This document shows positions 17,601 to 22,619 of a DNA stretch of 64,000 nt, in pieces; the first letter of the stretch is position 1; each line of letters starts with the position of its first letter. The DNA is from DMER64 sp964600385. GTDB lineage: Bacteria > Bacteroidota > Bacteroidia > Bacteroidales > UBA932. The stretch lies in NCBI GenBank assembly GCA_964600385.1, contig CAZRJC010000001.1:248001-312000 (forward strand). The letters are read 5' to 3'. A program made the position numbers and the translations under genes. The notes beneath the pieces are model-generated. The model saw only the letters and a list, made by a program, of their open reading frames with translations, was not told the DNA's origin and made no database searches.

Positions 17601-17820
17601 CAACCAGTCATTGACAGATTTTTCAACTTTTTACAAATTACTGGAGGCGTTGCCCGATTTAAGTATCAATGAATCAAAAGAAGCAGATGGATACTACCAT
17701 TACATATCGCAACCGTTCAACTCCAGAGCCGAGGCTCTGAGAATGATGAAGAAAATCAATCAGGCGGGATGTGGCGACTGTATCATCACTGTTTACGAAA
17801 ACGGAGTTCGCAAGAAATAA
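14665..17820 (+). CDS. Usher-like/TANFOR outer membrane protein with C-terminal SPOR-like domain
   Basis: A 1051-residue envelope protein, function unknown. The signal peptide ends near IAQ24. Residues about 260-380 resemble the plug/gate region of fimbrial ushers: DVTEPGWLVELYVNN, ADASGFFTFEVPM and LQFYGPWGEER. About 380-655 is beta-strand rich (barrel-like). A dockerin-like or SdrD-like turn, DLNWNGLYDKGEPKAEG, is at about 662-678, and a carboxypeptidase-regulatory-like domain at about 750-830 ends in TEADGYFSFLGLGPGEYF. A low-complexity T/K/A/P linker covers about 845-962, and a final SPOR-like fold starts at about 967 (YYLQFIVLN to CIITVYENGV). Such TANFOR-type proteins occur in Bacteroidota, but here no pilin or chaperone gene accompanies it. 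The longer in-frame start is rejected because the promoter box lies inside it. Confidence 0.72.
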   Translation: MRSAKLILIFFLLYTAFSHKGIAQDESYYDEISVYFSVPRIGGADLPALISEEQVYLSVIDVLDFLKIKNSYTSGFGSVTGFFITEDAKYEIDRVNNIITYSGKEYPLKPGDLVRTETNLYLKINYFGEIFGLECVFSLRSMSVTLNTKVELPVIREMRQEQMRKSLGKITGEIEADTTIRRKYPLFHFGMADWSAVLTQEIGGKKDARLALTLGSVIAGGEANVTLNYNTSGTFSEKNQYYQWRYANNDHKALRQVLLGKIATDAISTLNSPVIGVRVTNTPTTYRQSFGTYTLSDVTEPGWLVELYVNNVLVDYKKADASGFFTFEVPMVYGNTDIKLQFYGPWGEERSKEQSLNIPYNFLPSGTFEYNVTAGVVEDTLLSRFTRANFDYGVARFMTVGGGVEYLSSLSSGKVMPFVNTSIRLAPGLMISGEYTHGVNVKGVLNWRLKKGIQFEINYTKYDKDQKAINTNYLEERKITFTAPIRFGRGSLFTRLGLNQIVMPYTKYTTAELLLSGSLFGVNTNLTTYATLSSLSGTTVYSTLALSLKLPWTFILTPQTQFNYTLGKFVFFRCGLEKRLFQNGYMTLSYEKNFTNNLSNMEIGLRYDFSFAQVGFSARRSSGTMTFVENASGSIIADPRTRLLTATRRSSVGKGGMSLTPFVDLNWNGLYDKGEPKAEGLQAQVSGGRTEYSERDTITRIFDLEPYAEYLVALDGSKFDNISWQMKHKNLSVVVDPNQFKRINIPILVMGEASGMVYMESARGAQKGQGRILVNFYRNDSTFVSSTMTEADGYFSFLGLGPGEYFATVDTLQMRKLNMTASPANVPFTIYPSLDGDLISDLEFIIREQPSGVISTQDAIPAKDTVSVKDSTLTSKKPATAIKTATAVPSGDTAKIKPATAKQAVATTPPVIVATPDTVAPQQKVMPRDSVTRPVTTTQTAKPVSEEQKLPAEKAVPTEKPAPLHDQEGVVYYLQFIVLNQSLTDFSTFYKLLEALPDLSINESKEADGYYHYISQPFNSRAEALRMMKKINQAGCGDCIITVYENGVRKK

Positions 17821-17853
17821 GGTACATACTGCTCAGCTTGTACATCATTCCTT

Positions 17854-17920
17854 GAACACGGTGAAGAACTTCCATCAAGATATTCAGAACAGGAAACGCC
17901 TCCCATTGGCTGTGCCAATG
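17854..17920 (+). repeat. Truncated copy (C) of the hairpin repeat element
   Basis: The left flank and left arm resemble copy A: ACACGGTGAAGAA, then ATCAAGATATTCAG, GGAAAC and the loop start GCCTCCCA. There is no matching right arm. Instead a small hairpin CATTGGC-TGT-GCCAATG follows immediately. Confidence 0.6.
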
Positions 17921-17954
17921 GGGCAACTCCTCAGCATGCACAGCATTTCATTTA

Positions 17955-18075
17955 CACGGTAAAGAATGGTCACAAGATATTTAGAAAGGGAAACGCCTCC
18001 CAGTTGCTAACTCAACCGGGTCCTTCCCTCCGCGGGCGCGAGGTTTCCCTTTTTCTAAATATCTTGTGGTGTTCT
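17955..18075 (+). repeat. Hairpin repeat element, copy A
   Basis: A long inverted repeat. CACAAGATATTTAG (17971-17984) pairs perfectly with CTAAATATCTTGTG (18055-18068), and GGGAAAC pairs with GTTTCCC inside it. An outer AAGAA/TTCTT pair extends the stem. The roughly 48-nt loop begins GCCTCCC and ends GGCGCGAG. The same loop recurs inverted in copy B while the flanks of both copies are in direct orientation. Confidence 0.85.
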
Positions 18076-18146
18076 TCGTTTGTGAGGATTGGAAACTGGC
18101 AGGTTTTCGGAGGCAAGCCGGATTTTCGGAGAAGTTCCCGGAATTA

Positions 18147-18177
18147 GGAGGCAAAGCACGTGTTTTGCGCAGGCAAA
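18147..18177 (+). repeat. 31-bp direct repeat with CACGTG palindrome, copy 1
   Basis: GGAGGCAAAGCACGTGTTTT and the following GCGCAGGCAAA recur at 19065-19095 with one mismatch. In this copy GCAAAGCACGTGTTTTGC is an almost perfect 18-bp palindrome centred on CACGTG. Confidence 0.75.
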
Positions 18178-18285
18178 CTCGATTTACCGCGCAGCGCCAA
18201 ATTTGCGAAATTTAAACACCACAATATCAAGCATTTGAAAATCTCAAAAATTCTCTTGCGCGGCACTCCGAGTTTACCTTCTATT

Positions 18286-18470
18286 CCGTGAACAAAAACG
18301 GGCTAAAACGTTCACGGATTACTGAAAAACCTCGGTCCATGAACAAAAACAGCCTTTTATGTGCATGGATTGCGGAAAAACCTCCGTCTGTGAACAAAAA
18401 CGGCCCTATATGTTCACGGAATCATGAAAAAGCGGGTTCTGTACACATAAAAGGCCCAAAACGTGTACGG
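18286..18470 (+). repeat. Tandem array of four hairpins, exact 51-bp period, covarying stems
   Basis: Stems begin at 18286, 18337, 18388 and 18439, a constant 51-bp spacing. Each unit is an 8-9 bp inverted repeat around an A-rich loop containing AACRGSC-like sequence: CCGTGAAC/GTTCACGG, TCCATGAAC/GTGCATGGA (one mismatch), TCTGTGAAC/GTTCACGGA and CTGTACAC/GTGTACGG. Changes on one arm are usually matched on the other. The period is a multiple of three, so an open frame (18288-18506) encodes a degenerate 17-residue repeat of type MNKNGLKRSRITEKPRS. I see no ribosome-binding site or homology, so I treat it as a nucleic-acid repeat. Confidence 0.85.
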
Positions 18471-18614
18471 GGATTTCCAGAAGAACGTTTAAAGATTGCT
18501 TTTTAGGGAAATTAGCAAAAACCGGCGTCTTTTGTCTGTTTAGGGCTTTATCTGTGCCATTTAGAATAGCACTTCGTAAAGAATGCCCGGTGGTAACCAG
18601 ATTTATTTTGAAAG

Positions 18615-18668
18615 GCGGTGCGCCAAAGGCTCTTGGCGCTCATATCAGGCGCTGCTTCGCAGCACCGC
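18615..18668 (+). ncRNA. Candidate three-way-junction RNA structure
   Basis: Outer stem GCGGT/ACCGC encloses two hairpins, GCGCCAA-AGGCTC-TTGGCGC (7 bp) and GCTGC-TTC-GCAGC (5 bp), separated by an 11-nt linker. The other two junction strands have no unpaired base, so the three helices fit exactly. Transcription is unknown. It may equally be a DNA-level repeat. Confidence 0.4.
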
Positions 18669-18711
18669 TCTTTTTGGCTGCGGTTATGGGAGGTGGACCG
18701 TTTTGAAGGGA

Positions 18712-18802
18712 GGTGGTAAGTAGCAGTCTGGCTATTGAATAGTGTATCTATCAATTTTCGTAATCATTATAGACCTTAATACTTTTCGACTTACTTACCA
18801 CC
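18712..18802. repeat. Distant 11-bp inverted repeat
   Basis: GGTGGTAAGTA (18712-18722) is the reverse complement of TACTTACCACC (18792-18802), enclosing 69 bp of AT-rich sequence. There is no transposase or recombinase gene inside. Confidence 0.5.
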
Positions 18803-18808
18803 GTTTTT

Positions 18809-18841
18809 GCGGGATCTGGGCAATTCCCGCAGGGGATTGCC
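18809..18841 (+). ncRNA. Candidate H-type pseudoknot
   Basis: Stem 1 GCGGGA/TCCCGC has a loop that contains GGCAAT, which pairs with ATTGCC six bases downstream of stem 1. Two 6-bp helices, crossing loops of 4 and 5 nt and no base between the helices give standard pseudoknot geometry. Confidence 0.35.
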
Positions 18842-18889
18842 AACAGCCCGGCGATGCTCTTTATAAAAACTACGCGGGTTTTCTCCAAC

Positions 18890-19014
18890 ACTGTAAAGAA
18901 CGCAACACAAGATATTTAGTAGAGGGAAACCTCGCGCCTGCGGAAGGAAGGACCCGGTTGCGCCAGCAACCGGGAGGTGTTTCCCGCACTAAATATCTTG
19001 TGGTGTTCTTCGCT
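18890..19014 (-). repeat. Hairpin repeat element, copy B (loop inverted relative to copy A)
   Basis: The same 14-bp outer arms CACAAGATATTTAG (18906-18919) and CTAAATATCTTGTG (18989-19002), and the same GGGAAAC/GTTTCCC. The loop reads CTCGCGCC...ACCCGGTTG, the reverse complement of the copy A loop with a few differences. The outer flanks (GTAAAGAA before, GTGTTCTTCG after) are in the same orientation as in copy A. Confidence 0.85.
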
Positions 19015-19064
19015 TGTGTGGAAATTGTTTTGCAGCCAGGTATCGGAGGCATTCCCAGATTTTC

Positions 19065-19095
19065 GGAGGCAAAGCACGTGTTGTGCGCAGGCAAA
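19065..19095 (+). repeat. 31-bp direct repeat, copy 2
   Basis: Second copy of the repeat at 18147-18177. One base differs (TGTTGTGC for TGTTTTGC), which weakens the CACGTG-centred palindrome. It sits downstream of hairpin element B just as copy 1 sits downstream of element A. Confidence 0.75.
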
Positions 19096-19153
19096 AAAAA
19101 GAAAACCTGTATGCAGTATTTTTAGTTATATTGCATTTAGTTAACGTATAGTT

Positions 19154-19189
19154 ATCAATAAAAAAATCAATAAAAAAATCAATAAAAAT
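19154..19189 (+). repeat. Three 12-bp direct repeats before the lipoprotein gene
   Basis: ATCAATAAAAAA occurs three times with an exact 12-bp period (the last copy has one change), ending 8 bp before the ATG. The A-rich tract could act as a translation enhancer in this phylum. Confidence 0.6.
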
Positions 19190-19197
19190 TTAAAACC

Positions 19198-19716
19198 ATG
19201 TCTCTGCGAAGTGTGATTCGGTTTTGCATCATTCTGGTGTCCGGCGTATTGTTAACCGGTTGTGAAACATATTGCGGCAACTCAACAGTAGAATTATATC
19301 TGCTCGATTCGTTCAGTACAATCGGGCATTCAACCCAGATTGACGAAACGAGCGTCGTTGCCGCATCCGTTCCACTACTACGCTATTCAGATTTTATCTC
19401 ATACGATTCCGATGAATATATTTTTAAAATTACCGGCAGCGCCCAACAGAAGATAGATAATCTTGAACATTCCACCCACGGAATAGCTTTTGCCATAATG
19501 GCCGATCATACACTAATCTACACAGGATATTTCTGGCCGTCTTTTTCGTCTGCCTCCTGCGATTGGGTCGTGATAGATCCGTGTTTATCAAGCATCGGCA
19601 ACAAATTACAGGTAAGGTTAGGGTACCCCGGTTATAACCCGGCATTCCCCATTCCCGATAAAAGAAATGATGAAAGAATCTTAAGGATATTCCGACAGGA
19701 TCATAAGCTTAAATAG
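19198..19716 (+). CDS. Hypothetical lipoprotein
   Basis: A 172-residue protein with a clear lipoprotein signal: basic MSLRSVIRF, a hydrophobic stretch and the lipobox LLTGC at C22. I recognise no domain. The mature part is mixed alpha/beta with two internal cysteine pairs (CETYC near the N-terminus; SASCDWVVIDPC in the second half) that could form disulfides in the periplasm. It is a single gene, preceded by the repeat-rich stretch and the A-rich 12-bp repeats and followed by a bidirectional terminator shared with the tRNA gene. No TAnnTTTG box was found close upstream. It is probably a real gene on the strength of the signal peptide, but its function is open. Confidence 0.7.
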   Translation: MSLRSVIRFCIILVSGVLLTGCETYCGNSTVELYLLDSFSTIGHSTQIDETSVVAASVPLLRYSDFISYDSDEYIFKITGSAQQKIDNLEHSTHGIAFAIMADHTLIYTGYFWPSFSSASCDWVVIDPCLSSIGNKLQVRLGYPGYNPAFPIPDKRNDERILRIFRQDHKLK

Positions 19717-19740
19717 ACTTCGCGTAAATACATACAAAAA

Positions 19741-19778
19741 CCCCTCAAAATTAACGCTAAGTTGTTAAATTTGAGGGG
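19741..19778. terminator. Bidirectional terminator between the lipoprotein and tRNA-Val genes
   Basis: A 9-bp stem CCCCTCAAA/TTTGAGGGG is extended by TTAAC/GTTAA past an A-A mismatch. Runs of A on the left and T on the right provide a U tract in either direction. Confidence 0.8.
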
Positions 19779-19790
19779 TTTTCTTGTTTG

Positions 19791-19865
19791 TGGGAGCTGA
19801 GGGGATCGAACCCCCGACCCTCTGCTTGTAAGGCAGATGCTCTAAACCAGCTGAGCTAAGCTCCC
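19791..19865 (-). tRNA. tRNA-Val (anticodon TAC)
   Basis: The 75-nt minus-strand cloverleaf starts GGGAGCTTAGCTCAGCTGG and has the anticodon arm CTGCCTTACAAGCAG, giving anticodon UAC (valine, GUA). The T arm is GGGGGTTCGATCCCC, and the acceptor stem GGGAGCT pairs with AGCTCCC with A as discriminator. The 3' CCA is not encoded. It is a single tRNA with its own -7 box 16 nt upstream and a hairpin terminator just downstream. Confidence 0.97.
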
Positions 19866-19881
19866 TTTTTGTTAGGGTTTG

Positions 19882-19889
19882 CAAAGGTA
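19882..19889 (-). promoter_or_regulatory. Candidate -7 box TACCTTTG for tRNA-Val
   Basis: Minus-strand TACCTTTG matches TAnnTTTG and ends 16 nt before the mature tRNA 5' end. It sits between the folC stop and the tRNA. Confidence 0.55.
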
Positions 19890-19892
19890 GAT

Positions 19893-21155
19893 TTATTTTT
19901 CTTTCCTGCAAAAAAATTTTTCAAGAATTTCCGCTACAGTAAACGTACTTCCGCCTATAAAGATCAAATCTCCGGGACCGGCCTGTGCCCGGGCATTGAT
20001 AAAAGCTTCTTCGATGGTCGGACAGATTCTTCCGCTCAGTCCTTTCCCTGCCGCCCATGCAGCAAGACCGGCTGCCGGAAGAGCCCTTTGAATCTGCGCC
20101 TGCGTAAAGAAATAAAATGCATCGGCCGGAAGAAACGGTGCAATGGACTCAAGGTCCTTCCCGGTGACAAACCCAAGAATGATGAACAGCTTTTCGTAAG
20201 ATTCCCGGGCCAGTTGTTCAGGCAGGTAACGGAGCCCGTGTGCATTGTGGCCCGTATCTGCTATAATGGCGGGTTGTTCGCCGAGTTTTTCCCAGCGGCC
20301 TCTGAGTCCGGTCAGGGTTGCAGCATGACGTAAACCTTCCTGAACTTTCGCTCCTTTTTTTTGCAGGACATCAAGTGCACAAAGAACAGTCTTCAGATTT
20401 TTCTCCTGGTAACTGCCTTTTAGATCAAGTTCCGAGGTTTGGACATAACGATCTGCTGTGCTTGAAGAAGCAAGGTATAAAGGAACATCCAGTTCTTTGG
20501 CCCGGTTTTCAAAAACAGGGTATGATTCGGCATCGTATTCTCCAATTACAGCGGGAACGCCGGGTTTCATGATACCTGCCTTTTCGCCTGCAATCAACGC
20601 CTTGGTATGACCGAGGATATCACAATGTTCCAGCCCAATATTTGTTATAACTGTCAGATCAAGAGCGTTCGCAGACAGAATGTTTGTCGAGTCCAGTCTC
20701 CCCCCAAGTCCTGCTTCAATAACAGCCACCTGAACATTTTTGGATGCAAAATAACGGAAAGCCATGGCAGTCGTTATTTCAAAAAAAGAAGGAACTCCGG
20801 ACGCATCGGCCATATTTCTTTCCCTTATATACATTTCCACGAAAGACGTCACGGCCTCTTCTTCTATCATCTGCCCGTCAACCTTAATTCTTTCCCTGAA
20901 ATCAATCAGGTGGGGCGAGGTATATAACCCGGTACGGTAACCAAGAGACTGAAAAACGGCAGCCAGCATGTGCGATACAGAGCCCTTACCGTTGGTGCCG
21001 GCAACATGAACAGACCTGAATGCATCCTGCGGCTGGCCCAGCCATTGGGACAGTGTGAGCATACGTTCCAGGCCCGGCTTATATCCTGCTGCCCCAACAT
21101 TCTGGTATTGAGGAAACTGAGAGTTTAAAAAGTCGATTGCCCTGATGTAATCCAT
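19893..21155 (-). CDS. folC: Bifunctional dihydrofolate synthase/folylpolyglutamate synthase
   Basis: Adds glutamate to dihydropteroate and then to reduced folates, using ATP, in the cytoplasm. The 420-residue Mur-ligase-fold protein starts at MDYIRAIDFLNSQFPQY; a longer in-frame start would add 23 residues that do not look like the family. The P-loop GTNGKGS is at about residues 53-59, followed by YTSPHLIDFRERIKVDG, the family's folate-proximal signature. VAVIEAGLGGRLDSTN carries the second ATPase motif, and ADTGHNAHGL starts the C-terminal ligase domain. Divergent from the PhoH-type gene; tRNA-Val follows on the same strand from its own promoter. Confidence 0.95.
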   Translation of the reverse strand: MDYIRAIDFLNSQFPQYQNVGAAGYKPGLERMLTLSQWLGQPQDAFRSVHVAGTNGKGSVSHMLAAVFQSLGYRTGLYTSPHLIDFRERIKVDGQMIEEEAVTSFVEMYIRERNMADASGVPSFFEITTAMAFRYFASKNVQVAVIEAGLGGRLDSTNILSANALDLTVITNIGLEHCDILGHTKALIAGEKAGIMKPGVPAVIGEYDAESYPVFENRAKELDVPLYLASSSTADRYVQTSELDLKGSYQEKNLKTVLCALDVLQKKGAKVQEGLRHAATLTGLRGRWEKLGEQPAIIADTGHNAHGLRYLPEQLARESYEKLFIILGFVTGKDLESIAPFLPADAFYFFTQAQIQRALPAAGLAAWAAGKGLSGRICPTIEEAFINARAQAGPGDLIFIGGSTFTVAEILEKFFCRKEK

Positions 21156-21224
21156 ACGGTGGGCGAAGGTAAACAATAATGGACAATATTTTTTACTATC
21201 TTTATTGATTAAAACCATTAGCAT

Positions 21225-22556
21225 ATGTCAAAATTTCCTAAAATTTTTGTATTCGACACCAACGTACTGCTACACGATCACAAATGCCTTGACCATTTCC
21301 AGGAGAATGACATAGTCATCCCGATAATTGTATTGGAAGAATTGGATAAATTCAAGAAAGGCAACGATCAGATCAATTTCAATGCCCGTGAATTTGCCCG
21401 TGAACTGGACAAGATACTTGGAGACAAGATGCTTGACGGATGGATAGGCATGGGGCCCGGCAGAGGCCGTTTGAAAGTGGAACTGGGCCATCCGTTCCCC
21501 GATGTAATGCAGGATTCTTTCTATGAAGATACCCCAGACCATCGCATTCTGGTTGTAACCCAGTACATGAAAGATAACAACCCCGACAGGCAGGTAATCC
21601 TCATCACAAAAGACGTCAATCTGAGAATAAAAGCCAAGGCCCTGGGCATACAGGCGCAGGATTATCTTACCGATAAGGTTAAAGAGGAAAGTATTGTAAG
21701 TCTGTCCAAAGGAATAGTCAAACTCAACCGCGTTGCACCACAAACCATGGCCCGTCTTTACCAGACACCCGAAGGGCTCAGTTCAAAGGATATCAGGCTC
21801 AAAGGCGCACACGCAAACCAATATTACATTCTACGCAACAATGACGGCACGGCAACGGCTCGCTACGAAGCATCCACGCGTCATCTGGTGCCGGTTTCTT
21901 CGCACAGGGCCTATGGAATTTCTCCCAGGAACACAGAACAGAATTTTGCTCTCGATGCCTTACTGAACCCTAATATAAGCCTTGTCTCCCTAACAGGTAT
22001 TGCAGGAACGGGAAAGACACTGCTGGCTTTAGCATCGGCTCTGGCACAGGAAGACGAATACGACCAGATTCTTCTTGCCCGCCCCGTTATTTCCCTGAAA
22101 AATCAGGAAATGGGATTTCTGCCGGGAGACGTTAAAGAAAAACTGGCTCCGTACATGCTGCCCCTCATGGATAATCTGAGTGTTATCAAAGGCCAGTTGA
22201 AAAGCAACAGCAGAGAATTCATCCGCATAGAGGAAATGCTCAAGAACGAAAAATTGCTCATATCGCCGCTCGCATACATTCGTGGTCGAAGCCTCTCGAA
22301 AGTTTTCTTTATTGTGGACGAGTCACAAAACCTGACACCTCATGAGGTAAAAACAATTATTACCCGTGCCGGCGAAGGCAGCAAGCTGGTTTTCACAGGA
22401 GATATTCATCAAATTGACCAACCTTACCTAGATATGCATTCAAATGGTCTTACCTATTTGACAGACAAAATGTTAGGGCAGGATCTTTTTGCACATGTCA
22501 ACCTTGTTAAAGGAGAGCGCAGCCGATTGGCAGAAGTTGCCGGCAATATATTGTAG
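21225..22556 (+). CDS. PhoH family ATPase with N-terminal PIN domain
   Basis: A 443-residue protein that joins a PIN RNase-like domain to a PhoH helicase-like ATPase (PhoH2/YlaK type), presumed to act on RNA in the cytoplasm. The PIN domain starts at once: KIFVFDTNVLLHD with D11, then VLEELDKFKKG, and HRILVVT with a later DVNLRIKAKALG that supplies further acidic residues. PhoH motifs: Walker A GIAGTGKT at 258-265, LARPVISLKNQEMGFLPGD, Walker B IVDESQN at about 364-370, and FTGDIHQID near the C-terminus. Proteins of this class are linked to toxin-antitoxin-like RNA cleavage in mycobacteria. The role here is not known. ppdK follows after 63 bp behind its own -7 box. Confidence 0.92.
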   Translation: MSKFPKIFVFDTNVLLHDHKCLDHFQENDIVIPIIVLEELDKFKKGNDQINFNAREFARELDKILGDKMLDGWIGMGPGRGRLKVELGHPFPDVMQDSFYEDTPDHRILVVTQYMKDNNPDRQVILITKDVNLRIKAKALGIQAQDYLTDKVKEESIVSLSKGIVKLNRVAPQTMARLYQTPEGLSSKDIRLKGAHANQYYILRNNDGTATARYEASTRHLVPVSSHRAYGISPRNTEQNFALDALLNPNISLVSLTGIAGTGKTLLALASALAQEDEYDQILLARPVISLKNQEMGFLPGDVKEKLAPYMLPLMDNLSVIKGQLKSNSREFIRIEEMLKNEKLLISPLAYIRGRSLSKVFFIVDESQNLTPHEVKTIITRAGEGSKLVFTGDIHQIDQPYLDMHSNGLTYLTDKMLGQDLFAHVNLVKGERSRLAEVAGNIL

Positions 22557-22564
22557 ATTTTTGT

Positions 22565-22572
22565 TAATTTTG
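22565..22572 (+). promoter_or_regulatory. Candidate -7 box TAATTTTG for ppdK
   Basis: Matches TAnnTTTG in the 63-bp gap after the PhoH-type gene, 47 nt before the ppdK ATG, leaving a normal leader. Confidence 0.5.
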
Positions 22573-22619
22573 CAGCCCCTAACCGATTATAGTCCAAAAC
22601 TAACCTTATATAATATTTT

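Larger units (their letters stand above)
17821..19197. other. Repeat-rich 1.4-kb stretch without a convincing protein gene
   Basis: No frame here has a signal peptide, recognisable domain or translation signal. The stretch holds a truncated hairpin element, two full hairpin elements, a 51-bp tandem hairpin array, a 31-bp direct repeat, a three-way-junction candidate, a pseudoknot candidate and a distant 11-bp inverted repeat. Each is listed separately. The concentration of repeats between two lone genes suggests a preferred landing or decay site for small mobile repeats, or a noncoding RNA locus. Confidence 0.7.

Noticed and set aside
18286..18470. CRISPR array
   Set aside because: Units are imperfect along their whole length and there are no constant repeats with unique spacers and no cas genes.
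18288..18506. Protein gene of 17-residue repeats
   Set aside because: It follows from a tandem DNA repeat with a period divisible by three. There is no ribosome-binding signal or known domain, and stem pairing is better preserved than the peptide.
18548..18754. Minus-strand 68-codon open frame
   Set aside because: It crosses the GC-rich hairpins and has no recognisable protein features.
17821..19197. Insertion sequence or integron in the repeat-rich stretch
   Set aside because: No transposase or integrase fragment was found in any frame, and no bounding target duplication was seen.
21156..21224. Upstream start for folC
   Set aside because: It adds 23 residues not typical of FolC, and MDYIRAIDFLNSQ is the family start.
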